Part shown: piece after piece, positions 38,657 to 48,293 of the stretch | Layout: every line of letters begins with the position of its first letter | Position numbering within the stretch: position 1 is the stretch's first letter | Position numbers and translations under genes: made by a program | The notes under the pieces: generated by a model | What the model was told of the DNA's origin: nothing | Seen by the model: only the letters and a program-made list of their open reading frames with translations | The model's database searches: none | Source: Deinococcus piscis | GTDB lineage: Bacteria > Deinococcota > Deinococci > Deinococcales > Deinococcaceae | Length of the DNA stretch: 64,000 nucleotides | Direction: 5' to 3' | NCBI RefSeq assembly: GCF_014653275.1 | Contig: NZ_BNAL01000006.1 | Span: forward strand, 1-64,000

Positions 38657-38660
<4 letters not shown>
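34842..38660 (-). CDS. SNF2-family helicase with SWIM zinc finger
   Basis: 1272 residues. N-terminal SWIM motif CxCx4CxH (Cys72, Cys74, Cys79, His81), then a Lys-rich linker (KKKKKKR), a middle region, and a SNF2 ATPase: DDMGLGKT near residue 735, [43 protein letters not shown] and AYRIGQ. Bacterial homologues remodel protein-DNA complexes or RNA polymerase. The last ~110 residues are Ala/Pro/Arg-rich and disordered. ATG overlaps the prfC stop (ATGA), so translation is coupled to release factor 3. Confidence 0.92.
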
Positions 38661-40252
<1,592 letters not shown>

Positions 40253-40528
40253 GGGTACTCCTGGCGTCACGGCTCCGGCGCGCTTCCAGACGGGAAAGGC
40301 GGTCAGAGTGGGAAAGCTGATTGCTGCGGCGATATCCGGCCTTCCCTCTCCGCGCTGGACGCAGAAAGCTGGGGAAGGGCGGAACAAAGACTCCAGGCCA
40401 GGGGCTCAGGGTGGACCGGGGCGCGGCCAGCGTGGAGCGGCAGACATGCGGGCCATGATAGCAACTGGCGCAGGGGCGGAGGCCAAGAGGTGGAGGCCAG
40501 CAAGGAGAGCGCAGGAAAGGGAAAGCCC

Positions 40529-40912
40529 CTAGTCGCGCACGCTGTGCCCCGCTGCTCTCAGGGCGGCCATGGCCCCGGCCAGCTGAGCGCGGCTGACCAG
40601 TACATAGTCGGTGTCAAAGGTGCTCACCGCAAAAATGCCTATCTCGGCGTCCCGCAGCGGGTCCAGCACACTGCTCAGGATGCCGGTCAGGTCAAAGGGG
40701 AAAGGTCCTTCTAGCTTCAGCGCCGCCCAACCAGCCTGGGCCTGCACTCCGGCAGGCACCCCCTGCGCCGCGCACAGCACTGACAGTTCCTCGGCAGTGC
40801 GGCTGACCGTCCAGAACTCGCCCTCGGTGGCCCACGCGGGCAGCGGTTCGGCAGGGTTCAGGCGGCACACGGCATATTCGCCGCGCAGCAGGGTCAGGGT
40901 CAATTCGGGCAT
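40529..40912 (-). CDS. ACT-domain-containing protein
   Basis: 127 residues from ATG 40912 with TACACT 6 nt upstream; the upstream open frame is only the shadow of the divergent SDR gene. Pattern matches the stand-alone ACT protein family with a tandem of degenerate ACT folds: FWTVSRTAEELSVLC, KLEGPFPFDLTGILSSVLDPL, EIGIFAVSTFDTDYVLV. Small-molecule (amino acid) sensing by family; target unknown. Shares a 43-bp divergent promoter region with the SDR gene at 40956. Confidence 0.85.
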   Translation of the reverse strand: MPELTLTLLRGEYAVCRLNPAEPLPAWATEGEFWTVSRTAEELSVLCAAQGVPAGVQAQAGWAALKLEGPFPFDLTGILSSVLDPLRDAEIGIFAVSTFDTDYVLVSRAQLAGAMAALRAAGHSVRD

Positions 40913-40918
40913 GATCTC

Positions 40919-40924
40919 AGTGTA
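40919..40924 (-). promoter_or_regulatory. Leaderless-type -10 box for ACT gene
   Basis: TACACT on the minus strand, 6 nt before the ATG at 40912. Confidence 0.6.
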
Positions 40925-40943
40925 GATAACGGTGGGGCCGGGG

Positions 40944-40949
40944 TACGCT
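40944..40949 (+). promoter_or_regulatory. Leaderless-type -10 box for SDR gene
   Basis: TACGCT, 6 nt before the ATG at 40956; divergent with the ACT gene box 20 bp away. Confidence 0.6.
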
Positions 40950-40955
40950 GACCTC

Positions 40956-41666
40956 ATGACCAACCCTGCTTCCCGCCCCCTCACCCTCATCACTGGCGCC
41001 ACCGGCGGTATCGGCCGGGCCACCGCCTTTGCCCTGGCCCCCGACCACGACCTGATTCTGCAGGGCCGCAGCCGCGCCGCGCTGGAGGACTTGCAGCGTG
41101 AGGTGCAGCTCCAGCATCCCCACACGCGGACAGAGCTGCTGGAGCTGGACCTGCTGCGCCCCGATACCTTCGCCGCCGCCGCCGACCTGCGCCCCACCCA
41201 TCTGGTCCACAACGCGGGCGTGGCCGAGCTGGGCGCAGTCGCCGAGCAGACCCACGACCGCTGGACCTGGACCCTGGCGGTCAATGTGGTCGCCCCCGCC
41301 GAGCTGACCCGGCTGCTGCTGCCCTCGGTGCAGGCGGCGCGGGGCACCATCGTCTTTATCAACTCGGGCGCGGGCCTGCGGGCGAATGCCGGCTGGGCCA
41401 GCTACGCGGCCAGCAAGCATGCGCTCAAGGCCCTGGCCGACGCCCTGCGCCAGGAAGTGGCCGACTCCGGGGTGCGGGTGGCCAGCCTGTACCCTGGCCG
41501 CACGGCCACGCCGATGCAGCAGGCCATTCGGGAGCAGGAGGAAGCCGCGTACGACCCCGCCGCCTTTATCCAGCCGGCTACCGTGGCCGACGTGGTGCGT
41601 TACGTGCTGGCCGCCCCGCGTGACGTGTCGCTGGACGACGTGGCTGTGCGCCCTGGCCCGCGCTGA
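40956..41666 (+). CDS. Short-chain dehydrogenase/reductase
   Basis: 236 residues from ATG 40956. TGATGGIG cofactor loop near residue 13, HNAG, catalytic Ser in FINSGAG, YAASK (Tyr/Lys pair) and LYPGRTATPM after it. NAD(P)-dependent oxidoreductase of unknown substrate. Divergent from the ACT-domain gene, with back-to-back leaderless promoters, which makes joint regulation plausible. Confidence 0.9.
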   Translation: MTNPASRPLTLITGATGGIGRATAFALAPDHDLILQGRSRAALEDLQREVQLQHPHTRTELLELDLLRPDTFAAAADLRPTHLVHNAGVAELGAVAEQTHDRWTWTLAVNVVAPAELTRLLLPSVQAARGTIVFINSGAGLRANAGWASYAASKHALKALADALRQEVADSGVRVASLYPGRTATPMQQAIREQEEAAYDPAAFIQPATVADVVRYVLAAPRDVSLDDVAVRPGPR

Positions 41667-41718
41667 AGCCTGCCCGACCTCTTCTTGGTCCGGCAACCCT
41701 GGTCCGGCCGCCCTGGGC

Positions 41719-41724
41719 TAAGCT
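41719..41724 (+). promoter_or_regulatory. glgP: Leaderless-type -10 box for glgP
   Basis: TAAGCT, 7 nt before the ATG at 41732. Confidence 0.5.
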
Positions 41725-41731
41725 GTGAGGC

Positions 41732-44251
41732 ATGAATATTCTCGGCAAAGTGACGGTGCTGCCCAAGTTGCCGGCGGCCATCGGGCGGCTTTCGGAGCTG
41801 GCCTACAACCTCTACTGGAGCTGGGAACCCCGCGCCTGTGGCCTGTACCGCGACCTCGATCCAGACATCTGGGAAACCTACGGCCACAACCCGGTTCGCA
41901 CCCTGCTGGAAGTGAGCAGCGAAAATATGGACCGCGCCGCCGCCGACCCCGAGTTCGTGCGCCGCTATGAGGCGGTCATGGCCGAATTCGATGCCTATAT
42001 GGGCAAAAAAGACACCTGGGCCAGCCGCCACGCGCAGGCCCTGGGGCCAGTCGCCTACTTCAGCATGGAGTACGCCCTGCACGAGTCGCTGCCCATCTAT
42101 TCGGGCGGTCTGGGCGTGCTGGCCGGCGACCACTGCAAGAGTGCGTCTGACCTGGGCTTGCCGTTTACCCCGGTGGGTCTGCTGTTCCACGACGGCTATT
42201 TCCGCCAGACCCTGGGCCGCGACGGCTGGCAGGAAGAAAAGTATGACCGCCTGGACCTGACCACCTTGCCCATTCGCCCCATTCGCACCCCCGAGCAAGA
42301 CGAGCTGCGGATTTCGCTGGACATTGGTGGGCGCACGGTGGCCGCCCGCGTGTGGCAGCTGAACGTGGGCCGTATCCGCATGCTGCTGCTGGACACCGAC
42401 GTGCCCGAAAATCACCCGGATGACCGCCTGCTCACCTCGCGGCTGTACGGCGGCGACCAGGAAATGCGGCTCAAGCAGTACATGCTGCTGGGCATCGGCG
42501 GGGTGCGGGCGCTGCGGGCGGCGGGCGCACCTGCTGAGGTCTGGCACATGAACGAGGGCCACGCGGGCCTGCTGAATCTGGAGCGCATCCGCGAGCGGGT
42601 TGAGCAGGGCCTGGACTTTCACACCGCCCATGAGCTCACGGCAGGCAGCACCCTCTTTACCACCCATACCCCGGTTCCTGCGGGCAACGACGCCTTCGCC
42701 TGGGACCTGATGGACCGCTACCTGGGGAGCTGGCCCGCGCAGCTGCATACCACCCGCGAGCATCTCTACTCGCTGGCCCAGAGCGAGGCGATGGAAGAGC
42801 ACGGCCCGGCCTTCAACATGACCGTATTTGGCCTGCGCATGAGCCGCATGGCGAACGGGGTGTCCAAGTTGCACGGCCAGGTCAGCCGCGATATGTGGAA
42901 GGGGCTGTACCCCGGCCTGTATCCCGAAGAAGTCCCTATCGGCCACGTGACCAACGGGGCGCACAACCTCAGCTTTACCAGCCAGCGGATGCGCGACCTG
43001 CTGGGCACGGTGATGCCCGCAGACTGGACCGAGCGCCTGCACGAGCCGGAGCTGTGGCAAAACGTGGAGCAGCTGACCGGCGACCAGTTGGCCGACGTGC
43101 AACGCGAAATGAAAGCCGAAATGATTGCGTTCGTGCGGCACCATCAGCGTGAAATGCTGCTGCGCAACGGTGCCGGTGCCGCTGAACTGGGCTACACCGA
43201 CACCCTGCTCAGCCCCGACGTGCTGACCATCGGCTTTGCCCGCCGCTTTGCCACCTACAAGCGGGCCACGCTGCTGCTGCGTGACCGCGAGCGCCTCAGC
43301 CGCATCGTGAACCACCCGGAGCGTCCGGTGCAGTTCGTCTTTGCGGGCAAGGCGCACCCCGCCGACAACCCCGGCAAGGCGCTGATTCAGGAAATCTACC
43401 GCGTCTCACAGCTGCCTGAATTCCGGGGCAAGATCGTGATTCTGGAAAATTACGATATGCATGTGGCCCGCCGTCTGGTGCAGGGGGTGGATGTCTGGAT
43501 GAACAACCCCCGCCGCCCGCTGGAAGCCTCGGGGACCAGTGGCATGAAGGCGTCATTCAACGGTAGCCCTAATTTCAGTGTGCTGGACGGCTGGTGGGTC
43601 GAAGGCCACCTGGACGGCAACGCCAACGGCTGGCCGATTGGTGAAGAGCGCGAGTACGCCGACCAAGCGGTGCAGGACGATGCCGACGCCTTCAGCCTCT
43701 ATCAGACACTCGAGCAGACCATCGTGCCGCTCTACTATGGCGAGCGGGACGGCGAGGCGGGTGGCTGGGCCGGAGTGGTCCGCAGCGCCATCGAATCGGT
43801 CAGCGCCCAGTTCTCGATGCAGCGCCAGGTGATTGATTACGTGCAGTGCTACTACTTGCCGCTCAGCGAGCGCCGCGCCCTGCTGGCTTCGGGCAGCAGC
43901 GGGCGGGCCCGCGAAATTGCGGAGTGGAAAGCTTGGATTGAGAACCAGTGGCCGCAGGTTTCGCTCAGCGCTACCCATCATCTGCCCACCACCGCCGAGC
44001 CGGGCGAGCAGGTCCAGATCACGGCCCAGGTCAACCCCGCCCGCATCGCCCCCGAGGAACTGCGGGCCGAAGTGGTGCTGCGCCGGGGCCACCGGGTCGA
44101 GCGCGTGCCGATGGACCGCCAGGAGGGCGGCGAGTACGCGGCCACCGTCTCGCTGGACCGCAGCGGCATGTACGAGGTGGGTGTGCGCCTGTATCCCCAC
44201 TTGCCCGACCTCAGCCACGACTTTGAGCTGGGCCTGGTCAAGTGGGCTTAG
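41732..44251 (+). CDS. glgP: Alpha-glucan phosphorylase
   Basis: 839 residues, matching the thermophile-type alpha-glucan phosphorylase that has a long N-terminal domain (LAYNLYWSWEPRA) and a C-terminal beta domain. YFSMEYALHESLPIYSGGLGVLAGDH is the family opening; PLP is expected on Lys606 in EASGTSGMKASFNG. Releases glucose-1-phosphate from glycogen or maltodextrins. The last ~100 residues (LSATHHLPTTAEPGEQVQI onward) are the Ig-like tail typical of this subtype. Works with malQ and pgi in glucan use. Confidence 0.95.
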   Translation: MNILGKVTVLPKLPAAIGRLSELAYNLYWSWEPRACGLYRDLDPDIWETYGHNPVRTLLEVSSENMDRAAADPEFVRRYEAVMAEFDAYMGKKDTWASRHAQALGPVAYFSMEYALHESLPIYSGGLGVLAGDHCKSASDLGLPFTPVGLLFHDGYFRQTLGRDGWQEEKYDRLDLTTLPIRPIRTPEQDELRISLDIGGRTVAARVWQLNVGRIRMLLLDTDVPENHPDDRLLTSRLYGGDQEMRLKQYMLLGIGGVRALRAAGAPAEVWHMNEGHAGLLNLERIRERVEQGLDFHTAHELTAGSTLFTTHTPVPAGNDAFAWDLMDRYLGSWPAQLHTTREHLYSLAQSEAMEEHGPAFNMTVFGLRMSRMANGVSKLHGQVSRDMWKGLYPGLYPEEVPIGHVTNGAHNLSFTSQRMRDLLGTVMPADWTERLHEPELWQNVEQLTGDQLADVQREMKAEMIAFVRHHQREMLLRNGAGAAELGYTDTLLSPDVLTIGFARRFATYKRATLLLRDRERLSRIVNHPERPVQFVFAGKAHPADNPGKALIQEIYRVSQLPEFRGKIVILENYDMHVARRLVQGVDVWMNNPRRPLEASGTSGMKASFNGSPNFSVLDGWWVEGHLDGNANGWPIGEEREYADQAVQDDADAFSLYQTLEQTIVPLYYGERDGEAGGWAGVVRSAIESVSAQFSMQRQVIDYVQCYYLPLSERRALLASGSSGRAREIAEWKAWIENQWPQVSLSATHHLPTTAEPGEQVQITAQVNPARIAPEELRAEVVLRRGHRVERVPMDRQEGGEYAATVSLDRSGMYEVGVRLYPHLPDLSHDFELGLVKWA

Positions 44252-44270
44252 CAGACTAGCCGAGCAACAG

Positions 44271-44304
44271 GGGCAAGCAGTTGGGAAGAACCCGCTGCTT
44301 GCCC
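44271..44304. terminator. Hairpin between convergent glgP and histidine kinase gene
   Basis: Perfect 10-bp stem GGGCAAGCAG / CTGCTTGCCC with 14-nt loop. No T run follows, so termination is tentative. Confidence 0.4.
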
Positions 44305-44458
44305 TGCCTGCGTTGCAGCAATGATAGGAAGGCTCGCTGTTCATCGTCCGCCGTTACGACATCAGAGCAAGCACAGCCTCTGGAGCTTTGCGCGGGTTAA
44401 GAGTGCCCAAACAAACCGTCAAACACTCCCTGTCTCTGCATGCTCAAGTCCAGATGCG

Positions 44459-45607
44459 CTAGAACAGCAGCTCCACATCGTCCTGATCGTCTTGGCCGCT
44501 GAGCGGCAGGGCCAGTGTGAACTTGGACCCTCGGCCACGCTCGGACTCTACCCAGATGCGGCCCCCATGCTCCTCGGCGGCCAGCTTGCAAAATGCCAGC
44601 CCCATACCGGTGTCGAAGCGGCCATGTAGGGTCAGGCGCGATTGCTCGAAGGCAGCAAACAGCCGGGGGATGTCCTCGGCGGGAATGCCCTCGCCGTCGT
44701 CCGTGACGCTCAGCAGCAATTCATGACCACTCACTTGGGTCTCCAGTTGGATTGAGCCGCGCTGCGTGGTGTGCTTGAGTGCGTTGCTCAGCAGGTTGGC
44801 CAGTACCCGGCGCAGCATGGTGGGGTCAGCGCTCAGCGGCGACATGGGGGCCAGACCAATGCTGACTTGGCGGTCGCTCAGGCCCGCGCCCACATCGCCC
44901 AGCGACTGCTGCACAATTTGCTCCAAGTGATCGCGGCTGAGCAGCTCACGCTTGAGGTGCATCTTCCCGGCCTGAATCTTGCGCACGTCCAGCATGTTGA
45001 GCGACAGGTGCAGCAGGTGGCTGGTCTCGTCGCGGGCCACTTCCAGCAGGTCCTTGGCATCGGGCGGCAAGCGGGGGTCGTCGGCCACCACTTCCAGCAG
45101 GCCCAAGATGGCCGTGATCGGGTTTTTCAGGTCATGGACCAGCATGTGGACCAACTGGTCGCGTACCCGCTCCTCGCGCTCCCAGCCCTCCAGAGCACTT
45201 TCCACCTGCCGCAGCTGAAAGCGCAGCGCTTCTTGAGCCGTCGCTCGCCGCAGCAGGGCCTCGGCCTGAGCAGCCAGCAGGTGCGGTGGCGTACTCACCG
45301 GCAAGGTCACATCTGCTCCCGCTTCCAGCAGGGAAGGCCACTGGTCAGGGCGGTCCAGCAGCAGCCAGCTCGTTCCTTCAAGGCCATGATGCCGCCGCAG
45401 CAGGGGCAGCACCTCCGTCCAGTTGCCTGGCGCGGCCCCGCTCACGATCACCACTGCGCCGGGCCGGGTTTGTTCAGGCAGGCGCAGCAGCATCTCCACG
45501 TCGGTGACTGGCCGGACGCTCACGCCGATCAATTCGGCCTCTAGGCGGCTGGGCAGTTCAGGAGGCCCGCCCAGTACCAACAGCAGTTCGCCGGGGCCCG
45601 GAATCAT
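44459..45607 (-). CDS. Histidine kinase with degenerate receiver-like N-terminus
   Basis: 382 residues; AAGGAG precedes ATG 45607. No transmembrane segment. Residues 1-120 resemble a receiver fold, but the position after beta-3 is Ser56 (AVVIVSGAAPG) instead of Asp, so phosphotransfer to it is unlikely. HisKA has His158 in VHDLKNPI; HATPase boxes are NLLSNALKHT, DDGEGIP, FAAFEQ and GMGLAFCK. Cytoplasmic kinase; no response regulator lies next to it. 18 bp downstream of an uncharacterised gene with which it likely forms an operon. Confidence 0.88.
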   Translation of the reverse strand: MIPGPGELLLVLGGPPELPSRLEAELIGVSVRPVTDVEMLLRLPEQTRPGAVVIVSGAAPGNWTEVLPLLRRHHGLEGTSWLLLDRPDQWPSLLEAGADVTLPVSTPPHLLAAQAEALLRRATAQEALRFQLRQVESALEGWEREERVRDQLVHMLVHDLKNPITAILGLLEVVADDPRLPPDAKDLLEVARDETSHLLHLSLNMLDVRKIQAGKMHLKRELLSRDHLEQIVQQSLGDVGAGLSDRQVSIGLAPMSPLSADPTMLRRVLANLLSNALKHTTQRGSIQLETQVSGHELLLSVTDDGEGIPAEDIPRLFAAFEQSRLTLHGRFDTGMGLAFCKLAAEEHGGRIWVESERGRGSKFTLALPLSGQDDQDDVELLF

Positions 45608-45625
45608 ACGGCTCCTTCTTCGGTG

Positions 45626-46510
45626 TTAGCGAACAAGGTATCCCTGCTCCCGGAAGCGGGTCAGCCACGGCTCGATCTCTGAAAGGGGCGTGTCGTGCTC
45701 CAGAGCGAACTCGGCGGGGCTGAGGCCGTGAACCAAAGACGTGATCAGCAGCAGCGGCAGGCCCTGACCAAACTCGGCCCGGAACTCGCCGTGGGCCGCC
45801 GTAATCGGACTGAGGACGTCCCGTCCGCGCAGGGTGGGCGCGTAGGTGGCATGAGCCCACCCTGCCAGATGCCGGGGAAGTACCAGCGGCTGTGGCGGTC
45901 CGCTCACCGGGAAAGCCGCCTCATAGGGCAAAGTGGCGTCCAGGGTAGCAATGGCCTCACCCTGGGCGTACAGTACTGCGCCGTCTGGACGAGCGTACAC
46001 GCCACTAAAACTGGGGCTCAGCTCAAATTTCTGGGCTCCCGCGCCCAGGCCGCTCAGCAGCTCGGCATAAGTGGTCGGCAGCGGATAAGCATTCAGGCTC
46101 GCTCCGCCCTGGTAGGACAGAATCAGTTCGCCGAGCGCCTGTTGCCCCACGATGCTCTCAGTAGGTACATTTTTGCCGCTGTGTAGCCGGTCAGAAGCTG
46201 CAGCCACGGGCCGGCCCCGCAGCAGCAGGACCCAGACGCTGTGTCCCTCGGCCTGAGCGTGGAGGTAGCCGCTCCACCCCTGCACCTGCAAATGCGACAG
46301 ATAAATGTACAGGTCGCAAAATTCAGTATTCAGCCCCAGCTGGCTGGGAGGCGTGTCCGGCAAAAAGCGGGCCAGAAAAGGCTGCACCTCCTGAAACCGG
46401 GGGCGCAGGCGCGGCAGCTCCGGGACGGCGGCGGACACTGGAACAGCCGCTTTGGCCGCTTCGCTGCGGCGGCTGGTGCGGGTGGCGCGTGGGGTGTCTC
46501 CTTCAGGCAT
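45626..46510 (-). CDS. Uncharacterised protein, DUF4388-like, with possible wHTH tail
   Basis: 294 residues, GGAG-led ATG 46510. A disordered start is followed by a segment (GWSGYLHAQAEG then VWVLLLRGRPVAAASD) that resembles the DUF4388/PATAN type found in bacterial signalling proteins, a middle region without similarity I know, and a C-terminal helix pattern (LSPAEFALEHDTPLSEIEPWL then FREQGYLV) like a winged helix. Immediately upstream of the cytoplasmic histidine kinase, so it may be its partner or output (inference). Confidence 0.6.
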   Translation of the reverse strand: MPEGDTPRATRTSRRSEAAKAAVPVSAAVPELPRLRPRFQEVQPFLARFLPDTPPSQLGLNTEFCDLYIYLSHLQVQGWSGYLHAQAEGHSVWVLLLRGRPVAAASDRLHSGKNVPTESIVGQQALGELILSYQGGASLNAYPLPTTYAELLSGLGAGAQKFELSPSFSGVYARPDGAVLYAQGEAIATLDATLPYEAAFPVSGPPQPLVLPRHLAGWAHATYAPTLRGRDVLSPITAAHGEFRAEFGQGLPLLLITSLVHGLSPAEFALEHDTPLSEIEPWLTRFREQGYLVR

Positions 46511-46578
46511 GGGTCCTCTCCAGGGCGGCAGGCCGCCAATGTGGCTCAGTCTACCGTAAGGGGCAAGGCGCGTCAGGC

Positions 46579-47571
46579 TCAGTGAGTTTCAGGCTCAGTG
46601 GTGCTTGCCGCTGGCTGGCCCTGCACTAGCCCGCCGAGTGGCCGCAGGTGCTGGCGGTAGTGCTGGGCATTGGCCACGTAGCGGGAGGCATTCTCGAAGT
46701 GGCCTGCTGGACCGATCACCCGCGCCGGGACGCCGACAGCCACCATGCCATCAGGCACAGTGTCGCCCTCACGCAGTAGGGCACCCGCGCCCACCACTGC
46801 GCCCCGGCCCACCCGTGACCCGCTCAGCAGGGTGGCTCCCATGCCAATCAAGCTGCCCTGTGCACAGTGGGCTCCATGCACCATGGCCCCGTGTCCCACC
46901 GTCACGTCCTCTTCCAGGATGCAGGGATGGCCGCGTTCGGTGTGCAGCACTGCACCGTCCTGCACATTCGAGCGTGCGCCTACGCGCACAGGCTCGATAT
47001 CTCCCCGCAGAACCGCACCAAACCACACCGAGCTTTCCTCGGCCAGCTCTACCGTGCCAATCACTGCCGCCGTAGGGGCCACGTAGGCACTGGGATGTAG
47101 CTGTGGGTGACGTTCGCCTAGGGCGTACAGCGGGCCAGAAGCAGAGCCACGGAGCCGTGCCCAGCGTTCCTCGGCCAGCCACAGCAGCTGGCGGTCTTCG
47201 GGGAAGCTCAGCCGCTGGGCGGCCTCCTGCACCTCATAAAACCCGCCGTCCCCAAAGGTGTCTTCCAGCTGCACTTCTGTGCTGTGGGCCTGCATGAGAA
47301 ACCAGTCAATCATGCGCCGCTGCCCACGTGAATTGGTGTAGTGGGTGGGCGGCAGCCAAGCCAGTTCGGCAGCATGCACGCCCGTCTCTTCTAGGATTTC
47401 GCGCACTGCCGTTTGCGTGGGTGTCTCGCCGGGTTCCAGGTGGCCTTTGGGAAAGGTCCAGCCGCCCCCACGGTACTCCACCAGGAGGACATGCCCAGCA
47501 GCACTGAAGACAACGCCTCCAGCACCTGGCTGGATGTCTGAGGCAGAGGTGGCCGTCACGGCTTTGGTCAT
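46579..47571 (-). CDS. Fusion protein: Nudix hydrolase plus gamma-carbonic-anhydrase-like domain
   Basis: 330 residues, one uninterrupted frame. Residues 15-140 form a Nudix domain with the box GHLEPGETPTQTAVREILEE starting at Gly43, close to Ap4A-type enzymes. Residues about 158-300 are a left-handed beta-helix of the gamma-carbonic-anhydrase family: SVWFGAVLRGD, DGAVLHT, VTVGHGAMVHG, GMGATLL, VGVPARVIG. The three Zn-ligand His are kept (His210, His227, His232). Leaderless TATACT box 6 nt before ATG. Substrate and logic of the fusion unknown. Confidence 0.88.
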   Translation of the reverse strand: MTKAVTATSASDIQPGAGGVVFSAAGHVLLVEYRGGGWTFPKGHLEPGETPTQTAVREILEETGVHAAELAWLPPTHYTNSRGQRRMIDWFLMQAHSTEVQLEDTFGDGGFYEVQEAAQRLSFPEDRQLLWLAEERWARLRGSASGPLYALGERHPQLHPSAYVAPTAAVIGTVELAEESSVWFGAVLRGDIEPVRVGARSNVQDGAVLHTERGHPCILEEDVTVGHGAMVHGAHCAQGSLIGMGATLLSGSRVGRGAVVGAGALLREGDTVPDGMVAVGVPARVIGPAGHFENASRYVANAQHYRQHLRPLGGLVQGQPAASTTEPETH

Positions 47572-47577
47572 AGGACC

Positions 47578-47583
47578 AGTATA
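47578..47583 (-). promoter_or_regulatory. Leaderless-type -10 box for Nudix-gammaCA fusion
   Basis: Consensus TATACT on the minus strand, 6 nt before the ATG at 47571. Confidence 0.65.
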
Positions 47584-47719
47584 GATATGGCCAGTGCAGG
47601 CAGTCCTGGCTGCGTGGCTCCAGGCTGCCCGCCCTCAGCAGGGCACAGCATTCGGCACCTCAGGGGCCCGCACATAAAGCGGACCTTCACCATCTGACAC
47701 CTTTGCTGGAGAGGCGTGC

Positions 47720-47725
47720 CATAAT
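47720..47725 (+). promoter_or_regulatory. Candidate -10 of cold-shock gene
   Basis: CATAAT about 85 nt before the ATG at 47810; -35 unclear. It implies a leader of about 80 nt, as cold-shock mRNAs often have. Confidence 0.4.
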
Positions 47726-47809
47726 GTGACCGTCTGAGCACCAGCCAAGACAAGTGGTAGCTGTCCAGTGGGCAGATGCCGGCTGCGCTGCACAGATGCA
47801 AGGAGATGT

Positions 47810-48052
47810 ATGCCTCAAGGACGAGTAAAATGGTTTAGCGTGGAAAAAGGGTATGGCTTCATTGAGCATCCCGGAAACCCCGATGTGTTCGTGCACTACA
47901 GCGCCATCCAGAGCGGCGGTTTCCGCAAGCTCAACGAAGGCGATGAAGTCGAGTTCGAAGTTGGCGATGGTCAGGGCGACCGTGGCCCCCAGGCCAAGAA
48001 CGTGGTTGTGACCAACGCCGCTCCGGTGAGCGACCGCAACGAACGCTGGTAA
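47810..48052 (+). CDS. Cold-shock domain protein
   Basis: 80 residues from ATG 47810 with AAGGAG. Starts [22 protein letters not shown]1 KGYGFIE and RNP2 VFVHYSAI are intact, followed by DEVEFEV and a C-terminal polar tail. An OB-fold protein that binds single-stranded RNA/DNA and acts as RNA chaperone. Own promoter region and strong terminator. Confidence 0.95.
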   Translation: MPQGRVKWFSVEKGYGFIEHPGNPDVFVHYSAIQSGGFRKLNEGDEVEFEVGDGQGDRGPQAKNVVVTNAAPVSDRNERW

Positions 48053-48124
48053 GTTTTCAGCCCGTCGCTGAACCATTCGGCAAGCCCATCAGGGAAGCCA
48101 TAATAATTTTGGTTGTAGTGACAG

Positions 48125-48152
48125 CCGCTTCCTTTTTAGGGGGCGGTTTTTT
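48125..48152 (+). terminator. Terminator after cold-shock gene
   Basis: CCGCTTCC / GGGGGCGG stem (two G-U) around TTTTTA, then six T. Confidence 0.8.
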
Positions 48153-48235
48153 GGTTGCTGGGGGAGTGGCAGGGGCTACTTTTTGGCCTCACGACTTTCC
48201 AGTCGTTGCCGTGATGGCCTGTGGAGCCAGAGCCT

Positions 48236-48272
48236 AAAAAAGAGAGGGCCAGAGTGTCTCGACTGCCCTCTC
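48236..48272 (-). terminator. Terminator after trmFO
   Basis: Minus-strand stem GAGAGGGC / GCCCTCTC followed by six T. Confidence 0.85.
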
Positions 48273-48293
48273 CTGACTGCCCTCCACTGAATG

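Noticed and set aside
41600..43357. Minus-strand frame opposite glgP
   Set aside because: Shadow of glgP; no recognisable domain.
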